Source: Physcomitrium patens (lineage: Eukaryota; Streptophyta; Bryopsida; Funariales; Funariaceae). From it: a stretch of DNA of 64,000 nucleotides. The stretch spans positions 12,480,733 to 12,544,732 of the forward strand of contig NC_037263.1 in assembly GCF_000002425.4 (NCBI RefSeq), read 5' to 3'. Both the position numbers and the translations under genes were made by a program. Under the pieces are notes generated by a model, which saw only the letters and a list, made by a program, of their open reading frames with translations, made no database searches and had not been told where the DNA came from. Shown here one piece after another: positions 38,117 to 50,160 of the stretch. Position 1 is the stretch's first letter; each line of letters begins with the position of its first letter.

Positions 38117-40803
38117 TCACCTCACAGGCTGCTGATTGTAATGGCTTTTCTCCTTCTTCTTAGCAGCCGCAAGTTTCGCAGCCCTGGCAGATGCTTCTCT
38201 GGCAGCAGCCTTAGCTGCTGATGAATCGCTGTCTCCAGCCTTCTTCTTCTTCAAAGATTGCATCCTTTTCAAAATTTCTTTGGGATCAACCGGCTCACTG
38301 ACTTCGTTGGCGCCAGTCTCTTCTTCCTTCCGCTCACTGTCAGGGGTAGGCGGTACATCTCCGTCTCTCTCCTTAAAGGACTTCTCCTTCTTAGCCTTTC
38401 TTCTTTTAGAGCTCTTGCTGTTTGTGAGTGTAGGAACTCCACCAGTCCCTCCTTCCTCATTTCCATTAACAGCCTCCTCTTCTTTCTTGTCGTCAGCATG
38501 AGTATTAGATCCTAAAATCAATCAGAGAGATATATTAGTAAATCTGGACAAAAGTAACGTAAATGAACCAATAGATCTAACATCAACACACACAAATAGA
38601 AATTATAAAAGGAAAGGAGCTATTTCCTCAGATTGGTTGCCTCTACGATGAAGTAGAAACAGGCAGAATCACTTTGTGAAGAATACACGCACGCAATCCG
38701 GATTAGAACATGACATACTATGAATTTGGTGAAAATATAGATCGTATGAATAGCAGGCTACATTTTATAGATAGAAAGCTACTCATAGGTTTAACGGTGA
38801 AACGGAGCACACTAGCTAGACATAAGAACCAGCAAGACTTTCTACTGCAGAACCACAAGAATTTACTGTACGAGCAGCATTCCTCACACTGGCACCAAAT
38901 GTAGAGAATGGAACGCTCGCTCAGGTACTTCTCTTGAACATGAAACCAATGAAAAGCTTAGTTGAGCAGAAAAGGAACAAAGAAATTCACCATTTTCATC
39001 TTTCTCTTCAGTCGGCTCAAGGCCAAACTCGGCAAGAACAGCCTCCAAAGCAGCCAGTTCTTTCTTTTTTATCTCTTTCTTCGAGAGCTGTCGCTCTGGT
39101 TCCCTGAATACCGGAGGCAAGATAACATCAGGCTTTAATGGGGCCTCGTCGGTCCCTAGTGCTGCTACACTCTCATTTTCTGCTTCCTCCTCAACTTCGT
39201 CATCGACCTCGTCTTCTCCTTCTCCATCTTCATCACCTTCTGTTTCCTGAGGATGAAAGGGAGATAACGAGACTTTTCAGATACACAACCATGAACGTAA
39301 AAATGATCGGAACAAATTAAAAATAAATGCAAGGAAAAGCATTTGTAGTAATTTCAACTCAGGAAAGATCTGAAGACAAGCATCAAACCACAACTAAGAA
39401 TCTAAAATAAGCAAAAACATCATGTTACTGTATACAGCTAAAGCGAATATAAGACCTGTGACCATCACAACTCCATTACAATCCAGCCACTTTCAGGGTG
39501 AGATAACCAATACTTGTTACAGTTGAAGTAACATGGGAGGCATAAATATCTTGGCTCTATTCACTCAACATATTCCTGTTGTTTCTGTAATACGAAAACC
39601 GAAGCTTAACAGGATTGAACCGACATCCCGTAAATAATCACGCCACGACTTGCGTGACTGCACTTACTAATGAAATTTGACAAAACCTAACAAAGAGGCA
39701 AGCTGAAAGTCGCTCACGATCATGAGGGGTCATCATCAGCTAAAATAGGAAAGATATCCACCTCGTGTTCAGATTCGAGTGTCGCACCCTCATCTGTTAC
39801 GTATTACGCCACTCACTGCACTCGTCATGGCGTAAAAAAGAGGAAACACGAAACCCTAGACTACATGTAACAATATTCAGTGGATTCAATTTATCTCCTT
39901 CCACAGAGTTCGTTTAGACTGCCGTTGTCATTTGACATGACACGAGATTACAAACACAATCTTTGCGTGAGAGAATACGGTTTTCATCATGGACACCATA
40001 TGGATGATTCAATAGGGTCGTATTCTTTGATTTCTAGGACATAACAGACCAATGGAGAGTAAATCTGATCAAAGCTAAATCCACAAAACTGGGTTTCAAT
40101 TCCATGGGATTACCTCCACAATCTGAAATCTGGGTTCCACAACTATTTAGCAGTCCAGATCTAAACGAGCAGGAATTCTCATATTCACGAAAAGCAAACA
40201 CAAATACGCCACTTTCATCCCTCGGAAAAGCTACATCAAAAGAACAATGCTAGTAAACCTACTCACGAAGTGCTGCGACCGGCATATTCAATGGTGAAAA
40301 CCCGTGAAACCACGAATAGGAGATCTCAACTTCGGTTCTATTATCCATATCAGATCACGTCTGACCGAAAAGATCTGGTACGTAACACAGTTCCAATACA
40401 GCGACTTATCCAATCTGAACCATAGCGCGGTGAAGAAGATAAAGCAACCGCCAAAGCTCAAAAAACACTAACAATAATTCAAACTGACCTCCCCTTGGCT
40501 CAAAGCCTCCTTCGATTCCGAAACGGGAGCGACATCAATGTCAGGCGGTGGCGCAGTGGTGGCGAAGTAGTCATCCTCATCGTCGCAATCAGCCCAGGAC
40601 TTGACAGACACCTGAGTCGCCGACCAGAACTGCGCCTGCTCCTCCTGTTTCGGCTCCCCACTCTCCTCCTTCCCCTTGGACTTCTCCCGCTCCAATTTCC
40701 TCCTGCTCGAAGACTTGGAGCGACGTCTCTCAAGCGCGGCAAAGATGTTCGTACTGCTTATTGCCGGCAATCCATCGCCCTTCTTGTTTCCGCTTCCGAC
40801 CAT
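38117..40803 (-). CDS. Lys/Glu-rich conserved plant protein of unknown function
   Basis: Three exons with consistent phases: 40489-40803, 38991-39246 and 38117-38511, giving 321 residues. I start at the ATG at 40803 (MVGSGNKKGDGLPAISSTNI). Conserved-looking features: NIFAALERRRSK near the N-terminus; WSATQVSVKSWADCDDEDDY with FATTAPPPDI (about 60-90); an acidic stretch; PPVFREPERQLSKKEIKKKE with LAALEAVLAEFGLEP (about 143-176); and a basic, alanine-rich, probably helical C-terminus (KRMQSLKKKKAG...). No enzymatic motif, signal peptide or membrane segment is seen. I recall similar angiosperm proteins without an assigned function. The charge pattern suggests a nuclear or nucleolar nucleic-acid-associated protein, which is inference. 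The first intron is 1242 bp, the second 479 bp. Confidence 0.8.
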
Positions 40804-41635
40804 CCTAACTACTCCACCGTAAACAACTGTCTCCTCCCCACCCGTTCCCTCGACACACCTCTCTGACACACCTCAAAAAACCTTAAACCACAACCCCACC
40901 CTTCCCTTGTGACAGACTACGCAAATGCCGCGACTGGCGCGGATACGGCGTTTGTGAACCCAAAACCAAAACGCCGCGCAAATCCTCAATACCACTGGTG
41001 GCGTAGTCACGCGCTATCCACCTCTCTAGCGACGATCCCCGCTATTTCCCTCCCAACTCTTCCAAGAGAGTCCCCGGTGACAATGAAGCGAGCCCTACGG
41101 CGAAACCCTAAATCATAATGCCTCCTGCTCTTCTCTCTCTCATGCCCCGACGTCCACCCCACCCCACCAACAAGAGCCGGTCGGCGCCGCTTCCGGCCGC
41201 AGGCTGCCGTGCTCCGTAGCGCGCTGTGTTCGCACAAGGTCTCCGACCTTGTTAGATGGCGTGCGCGACCGCGCAGCGGCTTCTTCGCAGAACCACGCGA
41301 CTCGCGAGAAGCTGCACAGCCTCACAAGAAGCTGCTCAATGAGGCGGTCATCCTTCTCCTCTGATCCGCAGTCTACCGCCGCGTGGATTATCGTATATGA
41401 CGAGGTTGATGTGAGCGTGATTCCGGTGGAATTTCTTTCCAGCTTGTATGCAAATATCTTCGCACTCCCAGTGGAACTGCTTTACCATGGTGGGCTCCTC
41501 CCCATCACGAAGCTCTATTCGAGATTGGACATTCTACCCTTTGCCACTTCAACCTGGAGCCTCATCTTACCCACTCACTCCACACACAAAAAGCTTCGAG
41601 AAGCATGAACGCAGGCCCAGTTTTAGGGTTTGTGA
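40804..41635. promoter_or_regulatory. Promoter region with two opposed telo-boxes
   Basis: The GC-rich region upstream of the charged-protein gene carries AAACCCTAA at 41103-41111 on the plus strand and its complement TTAGGGTTT at about 41623-41631. Telo-boxes mark promoters of growth and translation genes in plants. Plus-strand open frames (40909-41118, 41249-41608, 41448-41906) suggest a divergent transcript may start here, but none has a recognisable domain. Confidence 0.4.
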
Positions 41636-44518
41636 GAGGGAAAATCCACCCTCACTACCGACGTGTCTCCGCACATCTTCGGCAAATTACACCACGTCTC
41701 CGTCTTTTGTATTCAACCAGACCGTAGTGGATGAGTGCTGTATGTTTCATGGTAAGCTTTACTTGACTCGTTCACAGACTTCTACGGCACGTAAGAGTGT
41801 CGCTCTTCCTGGATTCCTGCGGCTACCACGCACTCTACTTCGATACATCGAAAAGTTTAAGCCCAAGGGTTACGAAACAACTGCAGTTGTGTGTTTCTCC
41901 TCATAGCCAACCCACTTTGAATCTCCCAATCGAACACCTCCTTTTGTTAAGAGTAGACTAGCATCAACTTCGTCGACGAAGGTCCCACAACTGGCCAGCA
42001 GCAGAATCATCAACACCTCGGAACCGCCATCCCCGGTCCTTCTCGGAGGAGTGCGGCATTTTGCGCCATTTCGCGTCATTTCGCGTCGAGATTAGGTCGA
42101 TGGCGGGTTGTCGCTTAAGCGACGCTGAATGAAAGCTGTCCGCTGGCTCTCTGTTCGCGATAGTGTATGTCATTCATCCATTCGTTATTTTCGATATTTT
42201 TCCGTTTTTTGTTTTATTTTGTAGAATTAGCTAATGAACTAAATTTGGTTTGAGAATAATAAGGATCTGTACACACAACTTGCCTATAACATATCATTAA
42301 AAAAATCATAAAATGTATAATTACTTTTATTTGATTATGTAAACTAAAAAACATCAAGAGAATGACGTAATTCTGAGTACACTCAAAATGATGTTCCAGT
42401 TAATTGATTCAAACAATAATAAATGAATGATTTTTTTATATTGGGTATCTTTGGATTAATAAGGTATAGACATTTGAACATATAACAGGATGAAATAATG
42501 AAGCACATGAAATTGAAACCATTAATCAAATTTTAGAATAAAATTACTTAGTTATTTTACATCCGAGGTCTTCTGAAATTGTCACTTAATATTGGTTCTT
42601 GTTGGTTATAATTTTCAATAATCATAAAACTCTTCCATTTTATAATTGAAAAATCAAACAAATAGTAAAGTTGCGAAATTATATCTAAAATAACGAAAGT
42701 AATCTGAAATAATACATTTCAATATCTGCTTTGGAATTAATAATTGACTGTACTCTTCAGACATTTACAGAACGTTAATATTTATACTTTAATCATCGAT
42801 ATTAATAAACAACTAAAAAATCATAGCACAGTTAATACATTCTAACCAAGACTGATGTGTATTTTGAAGTGTACTCTAATTCTGAAAAGAATGTAGAACC
42901 GTTTGTTGAATCCAGTAATCCAATAATCCAATAACACACACACACATGTATAAGAATTGTTTACTCACAACACATATTCGAATTCAACCCTGTAAGAATG
43001 TTACTAAAAGTATATCTACCCAAATTGGTTGAAAACATGTGTGAAAACGTCCGATATGTACTAAAAGGAATAAACGTAATTGATGAAAAATTCTTCCCGA
43101 GTTGAATTTAAGATTCCAAGCAATTTATACCCAGCTGGTATGCATGTGAAAGAAATTTCAATTCAGTTGTTTCTACGCCAAGAAGTAAAAATAAAAACTT
43201 GATAACATTATTAACAGCACTACTAATCCCATTGCAGAAGTAATCAAGAAACTTTCACTGGCACATTGCCAACTCTGTAGAAAGCGTTTAATTGTGTCTG
43301 CTCTATAGAAAAATATGTTGAGACTGAACAGATGTGGGAGACATCGATTGAGGGTGAAAACCATGCATTTTACTACCACTGGCTGTTTGCTGCAGTAGAC
43401 ACATCTACATTGATATGCGTTGATACAGGTTCAAATGTATATGTGTAAATTTTCCCACATTTTCATAAAGACCGGATGGTCCTATTCACAGGTTACTCGG
43501 CGGTGAAGCCCACACGCACCGAGAAGTGGGAATTTATGGTTCACTGCTTCAACCAAAACAACTTCAGATAAAGCTGGTTGATACAGCAATTACTTTGTTG
43601 GTATTCGACAACATTTGCCAGTGGAGTTCTACATGATTGTTAAAATATCAAACATATCACCTCATAAAGTTGGTAGTGGGGTTTTTGATATTTTACAAGT
43701 GCAACACGACAGGACACCGGAGTTCAAGTGTCCTTTCTCTGAAACTCTCAACTTGGGTTTTTGTGTTGGATATCACACAGATGGAGTCTAAGAGCCATAG
43801 ATTCACGAAAATGGGTGTGAGGAGGAAGAACATAGGCAAGCCGAAACGGTCTGTTTATTGTGCACGCAGCACAGACGCAGACAGAATCGTGCTGTACAAA
43901 TGACGCAGGCGAAGAGAGCTCTCGCTACTTCCTGCTGCTTGGAGAAATAAATTATCATGAGATGATGCGTGGTCGTCGTCGTCGTCCCCCCTGTACCGTA
44001 CAATAGAGCTATTCCCTAGAGTCTAAGGCGTGGTTGAATCCACAGCGAGAAAGGCAAATGAAAAAAATTACAGTACCATTTGCTACCTTCATGCTCCTTG
44101 CTACGTCGGCAATTAATCAAAACTGTGCGAGCTGTGAAGGAAAAACAAGTGGCTCCTTGAGCTGAGCCAACGGCCGAGAACCAAAATGTCCAAAAATAAA
44201 ATAAGTTAAATAGACACAGAAAATAAAAAAATAAAAAAACAACTAGCCGTGCTCAAGTTGATGTAGAGGTTGATTACACAACGCCATGAGGAACCGCGCG
44301 CAGTAATCCTCAGCAGCTAATTGCGTTGTGGAGTATGGCAATCGCGAAAACACTATCTGGATTAACATCATACTACAACAAACTTGATGGACTTGTCTTA
44401 GTATGATGCTAAGCCAGACGCCAGACTGTTGGATTGGCACTTACCTGTGTCGAGGTCGACATCCTCGAAGTTATAAAGATCAATCGATAGAGCTTGAATG
44501 TCGGAGTTAGAGCGGCAC
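41636..44518. other. Intergenic region between the charged-protein gene and the receptor kinase gene
   Basis: Gene-like composition to about 42170, then AT-rich. From about 43400 composition rises again; this is the 3' flank of the receptor kinase gene. No protein gene recognised. Confidence 0.45.
43446..43536. other. Possible structured RNA or DNA element with three stems
   Basis: TAAATTTTCCCAC (43446-43458) pairs with GTGGGAATTTA (43526-43536), with a 2-nt bulge. Between them lie a short stem GACC-GGAT-GGTC (43470-43481) and a second stem CTCGG...CCGAG (43496-43523). This resembles a three-way junction. It is seen by eye only and no family is recognised. Confidence 0.2.
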
Positions 44519-47500
44519 TCATACAGGAGAGGCTTGATTTGTGGGTTCCGAGGACGAGGTGGGCATTTCAGTCCCAACGCGGCATCCTTCAAGCATAAAG
44601 ACCACCTCGGTCATGGAAGGCCTGTCCATGGGATCGGGCGCCGTGCACAAGAGCGCCACCTTCACAGCGAGAAGAAACTCCTCCCACTCAGAGGATTCGG
44701 GATCCAAGTCTAGGAGGCTGGGGTCGAAAAGCTCCGAGACTTGCCCGCTTTGTAGTTGTCTCTTCACCCACTTGACAATGTCCTCGTCCTGGTTAGCGAA
44801 CATGACAGGCCTGCGTCCCGTGAGAAGCTCCAGAAGCACGATTCCGAAGCTATACACATCGGCTGCGGAGGAGAGTTGCCCGGACATGGTGGCCTCAGGG
44901 GAAACGTAGCCAAGCGAGCCGACCGGCGTGGAGGACGAGGAGGGGTCAGTGGGAGTGACGGAAAGCTTGTCAAGGCCAAAATCTGATAAATGTGCTTCGA
45001 AGTCGGCATCGAACTGGACATTGTTCGGTTTCACATCACCGTGCACAATGGGAGGATCACATTGAGTGTGCAGGAAGGAGAGGCCCCGTGACACGCCAAG
45101 CGCAATGAGATGCCGCATGGGCCAGTTCAGCACGTGACCGTCTTGTTGTGCAGCTTCTTGCAGCAAGGATGCAAGGTTGCCGTTTGGCATGTAGTCGTAG
45201 ACCAGGAGACGGACGTCTCCGTGAACGTAGTAGCCTCGCAGGACTGTTAGGTTGCGGTGCTTGACCTTACCGAGCATCTCAGCCTCCGCTTTGAAGAGGC
45301 TATCTTCCACGGCGCCGTCGGGGAGCCGACGCACTGACATCACTGTACCATCCTGCATATAGTGCTCACAATTCACATATCAAACTTAGCTCGGGGTGAC
45401 GCGATACATACAGTAAGATGGCCGAAAGTTAATATTACAAGAAACATGAGGATTGCAGACAGTACCTGAAGAATGGCCTTGAAAACGATACCATGGCGAG
45501 TACGGCTGAGGACGTGATCCTCATCGAACTGGCCAGTCGCCTCTTGAATGTTTGACAGAGTAATGGGAGATCGGAACATGATCACCTTGTCCATGGGCGA
45601 TCCTGGCGAGCGGCCAATTTTGCTGCGCCGTTTTCTAGTAATTCGAGCAATACAGAAGCAAAGCAATGCCAGAAGAATTAGAGCAAGCACACCCCCGCCC
45701 ACACAAGCACCAATAATGGCTTTCCACGTCCAGAACCTCCTCCATCTCGCGGCTAATGAATTTGAGGGCTTGCTACCATCACAGTAGCCATTAGTGTCTT
45801 GAAGAGGAGGTCCACAGAGGTTTGGATTTCCCTCGAAGGACGCTTTGCTGAATTTTGCGCCCAGGACGCTTGGAATAGCGCCGTGCAGGTCGTTGTAGGA
45901 GACGTCAAGCAGCACTAAGGTATTGAGACTCTCTAACGACGTCGGAATCGTTCCAGTGAGGTTGTTGCGGGATACGTTGAAAGACGCTAACATCGACAAA
46001 TTGCCGAACTCGGCAGGAATCCCACCAGATAGTGCATTCCGTTGAAGGTTTAGAGTTTCTAACCTCGGCAGCAGCGCTATCCCTACTGGTATCGCTCCTG
46101 TGAATTTGTTGACGTGGAGGTCAAGGCTTCTCAGATTGGTGCAATTCGCGAGAGACGGAGGGAGGTTACCGTAGAGACCAATGTCGCTTAAGTCTAAAAC
46201 CTCAAGCTTTTTAGCGACGCCGATATCCGAAGATATCTCTCCCGTAAAGCGGTTTCTTGCGAGTGCTAGTCTCGTCAGTTTAGGAATCCTTACTAGTTCG
46301 GAGGAGATGGAACCGCTCAAGGAGTTGCCACTTAGTGAGAGGACGGTGAGCTCAGAAAGATTCACAAAACCCGCGGGGATGCTACCGTTCAGACGATTAT
46401 CATCAAGGTCAAGCTCCCGTAAATTGGGAAGGTATGTGTACGACGATGGTATACTTCCCGTAAAGCTCTGCCCGCTGAGGTTTAGGGTTCGCAGGTTCAT
46501 GCAGGTGCCGAGCTCTGGCGGCAGTGAGCCACTCAATTCGTTTGCCCCTAATTGCAACACTTGTAAATTCTGAAGTGAGCTCAGAGAAATTGGAATGGGG
46601 CCGGACAAACTGTTCTCTCTCAAGTCCAGAACTTGAAGCTGAGTGCATTCGGCGATTGCGTCTGGAATAGGACCTGTGAGATCATTTGTAGCTAGAGACA
46701 GAGTCGTCAAGGCTTGGAGTGAGGCAAAGTCGGTTGGAATGCTCCCATTCAGGAGGTTTCTGTCAAGAGCCAAGAATTGCAAGTTTACGAGAAGTCCAAG
46801 TCCTGTAGGAAGACTCCCCGAGAGCTTATTCCCAGAGAGAGAGAGCACTCTCAAACTCGCAAGCTGCGTCAGGCTACTCGGAAGGGCGCCATCGAGGGCA
46901 TTATAACTTAAATCCATTGATTGAATATTTCTCAGCCCGCTCAGAGCCGGAATGCCACCGGTGAAATGATTGCGGGAGATGTTTAGAGTCTGCAAACCCG
47001 CGAGGTTGAATAGGGGAGCTGGCAATACTCCAGAAAGAGAGTTCGCCGCGACGTTGAGCTCCAATAAGGCTACGGCATTGACTATCTCTGCGGGTAAAGG
47101 CCCGCTCAACAGATTCTCCCCGAGCCGCAAGATTTGCAAACTCACTTGGCTGGTAAAAATGTTGGGTACCCCGCCTGTGAGGTTGTTATGCGTCAACTCC
47201 AAAGTATTCAGCCTCCCTAAATTTGCGAGCCCCAAAGGAATCTCGCCTCCGATTTGGTTCCTGCTCAAGTCGAGCCGCTCGAGGTTCACCAACTGACCGA
47301 GTTCGTTGGGGATGCTCCCAGAGAGCAGATTATTGCCGAGAGCGAGAACATTAAGCGCCACGCACTGGGAAAGCTCGACAGGGATGCTCCCAACAATCTT
47401 GTTGCTCGTTAAGTCCAGGCTTCGCAGAACTTGTAAGGTTCCGACCTCGCTTGGTATGCCCCCAACGATCAAATTCTGCGAAGCACTGAATACCTGCAAC

Positions 47501-48086
47501 CTCGGACAACCAAGGAAAACTTCCCGAGGAATGTTGCCTGAAAATTCATTTTCAAAGAGGTACACCGCGTGTAAGAGGCTGCAGTTTCCGAGCGACGCCG
47601 GAATGTTGCCGTTCAAACGGTTAGTGTGCATGTTCAGTCGGCGGAGCTCACTCAAGTTACCAACCTCGGCTACATCACCAAAAACCCAGAAACTTAGACC
47701 ATCAGTTCAGAAACAACACTTCCAGGTAACTGAATGCACAATGCATTTCGACACTCAAATCGTTGCATCAACTTCTGAATGTGAAATCAAGAGAAATTCC
47801 AAGAGTTATGGCGTAAAGAGATGTAACCTGCGAGAGGGCCTTGCAGGTTGTACTGTTGTAATAGAATCTCCTGGACACGACCCGCAACGCAAACTACTCC
47901 ATTCCAATCGCACGGGGCATTTCCGAACCCCGTGACCCAGTTGGTCAGGATCCCCTGAGGATCGACCAAGGCCGCCTTAATCGCCAGCAACGCCGCGATA
48001 TCTGATTGCGCATCTTGCCCGCCCACACACCTCACCAGCAATCCGAAAACCAAAGAGAGAAGCACCAACGCCCTGGCGCCTCCCAT
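44519..48086 (-). CDS. MUS: LRR receptor-like kinase of the MUSTACHES (MUS) family
   Basis: MUS-type receptors sit in the plasma membrane; in Arabidopsis MUS acts in guard-cell wall patterning. Three exons with matching phases (47828-48086, 45466-47669, 44519-45352) give 1098 residues, close to Arabidopsis MUS. The ATG at 48086 opens a signal peptide (MGGARALVLLSLVFGLLVRC). An LRRNT segment follows (APCDWNGVVC), then about two dozen LRRs, a membrane span near residues 737-762 (IIGACVGGGVLALILLALLC) with a basic stop, and a kinase domain. Shared signatures are RLLVYDYMPNGNLASLLQEA, DGHVLNWPMRHLIALG, DEDIVKWVKRQLQSGQ and ESSEWEEFLL. The kinase is atypical: the glycine loop reads SRTRHGIVFKA, the ATP lysine position is Arg (MSVRRL) and HRD is HGD. 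The catalytic Asp and DFG are present. Confidence 0.93.
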
Positions 48087-50160
48087 TGCCGAATCACCAC
48101 CGTCCCTTCCTTACCATCCTTGAGCTCCTTTACCAATGCCAATACTCTAGCAATGGGTTCAAGATCCTGTTCTAAGCAACTCACAGTCCTTTCGAATCCT
48201 TTTCTCTGAAGCTTCGGCCTGCAAGAATGGAAGGTCGAGCTTTGTAGATCTCCACAACCTAGGCGAAAAAATATTACACCATATCCTGTGGAAGGCAACT
48301 TCCGAACGCTTGCTTTTGAGCATGATTCGCCGCGCGGCAAACAAGGGGTAAGTGTCTTGACTCCAAGGAATTGCGCTGTAGAGCGGCATGTAGCAAGTGA
48401 CATCAGTGATAATTCCCGTGAGCCTGCTCCTGACAAGTCAGGTCGAGTTTCAGATTCATCTTGACTATGTAATCTACCCGATGAAGCCCTAGATTTTGCC
48501 GTCTAACCAAGGAGTACAAGTAAACAAACAATTACAAGGCAACCTCCATATCCAGAATCTCTCCTCTTCCCTGTGTGTGTCTCCGTCGATTTACTCCCAT
48601 CACACAAGTTTCTCCTTCCCCAACCCTGACAAGTCCACGGCTGCTTAATAGTACCACTCGCCAGCACAGACCTAGACTGCTACCCCAAACGGCACGAAAA
48701 CCAAATCAGCACTAGCAATAACATGGACGGCAAGAAATCTAGCTGCAGCTACTGCATGGTACTCCGCCGGTACCATAAACTCCGCACCTCGCTTCACACA
48801 AAACATCCACCGAATCCGTTTCGCCGACACCCTGTAAGAATTTTCCTTGGCCAGCAGCAACGGCCAAAGTTCCAACGACGACGCAACGCTCGGCGAAAAG
48901 TCCAGCAAACTTCCACGAGAGAACCCACTTAGCCATGCACCAGACATACAAATCACCTCTGGACACATCAATAGTCAGCTTCAGGAGTCAAGCGTCGCGC
49001 ACACCCCTTACGTCACATAGACCAACCAAACAGCGAGATGAGAGAATCAGCAGGCAAGCTAGCAACGGTAGCCTTAGCTAGCATCGCTCCCAGTTGTCTG
49101 GTCAGGCTCAGGCTGTTGCAGCTGAGAGCAGTGATGATGGTCTCGTGTCAGATGGCAACGGAACCGATCCCGGACCTCTCCACCCATCGTTCCTTACTCT
49201 ACTCCACGACATCGGAACCAATCCGAAACCAAAGGGTAGAGTGTTTCGGCGCGACTCAGCTTCCGATTGATCCAAAACTTCGAAGCGATGAGCTGGGATT
49301 GCAAAAGGTACGCGGGGACAACACTAACGTCTAGCTTCATCACACAAGTCTGCTGACTTAACTGCGGCAGCGCCTGCTCCGCCACCGGGTCGTTCCCCAC
49401 CGCTCGAAACGGAACTTAAAACTGGAATCGTCCGACTGGTTCGAAGTTAAATCGCAGCAAGTCACCGATTCATTTCTCTGACTCGTTATTTCCTGAATCA
49501 ATTCACCGAAATACGAGTCGAATCGGGATGTGTGTGGATCAGTCGTCTATCCATCTCTGTCTGTATTGTACCCAGCATGTATGTAGATGGTTACGGTGCA
49601 CGCATCCGGCAGTGTAAACTCGCGATTTCGTTAAATATGTGTTCGGACATAATTCAAATGCACTGGCAGAGCTTACAGTACGAAAAGAGCCAATGCGATA
49701 TTCGGATTCCTCCCTCGGTTTTAAGACGGACTCGTCGATGAGAGGAATCATAAAACAAAGACGGCGACTTTTTGGATGTGATCGGCTTGCTTTACCTTGG
49801 ATGAGCCTCGAGATCCGTGTCGCAATCTTCGTTCACTTATCACACACGCACGAATTAAGAATAGCTGTGTGCTGAATGGCGCTCTCATCATCCGAGCAAT
49901 CTGAGAGTTAGCGCGCCACAGGCCTTGGCTCCGCCTGCAATTCCCACCCCTTCCGATGTTGCTGCTCTCACTATTTTTTCCAACGGGATGAAACTGTCGT
50001 CGACATTTTCCAGGCGGAAAATGACGCTTGGAGGTTAAAGTAACCTTTCGCTTTACTCCCCCAGGCAGATTTGGGGGGAGATTAAAAATAAATGATAATA
50101 AAAGTGGAAGCTTTACTGAGTCGGGTGGGAGGAAAACAAAATAAAGTACTGTCATTGCGA
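48087..50160 (-). promoter_or_regulatory. Leader and promoter region of the MUS-like gene
   Basis: Gene-like composition extends about 2 kb upstream of the start codon. Several short minus-strand frames (48159-48389, 48672-48971, 49748-50155) overlap it; none has a known motif. A long leader with upstream ATGs or a leader intron is plausible. Composition drops to AT-rich at about 50160. Confidence 0.4.

Noticed and set aside
45548-47935. Several plus-strand frames opposite the MUS-like gene
   Set aside because: They are antisense shadows of the LRR coding sequence, with the repeat period of the LRRs.
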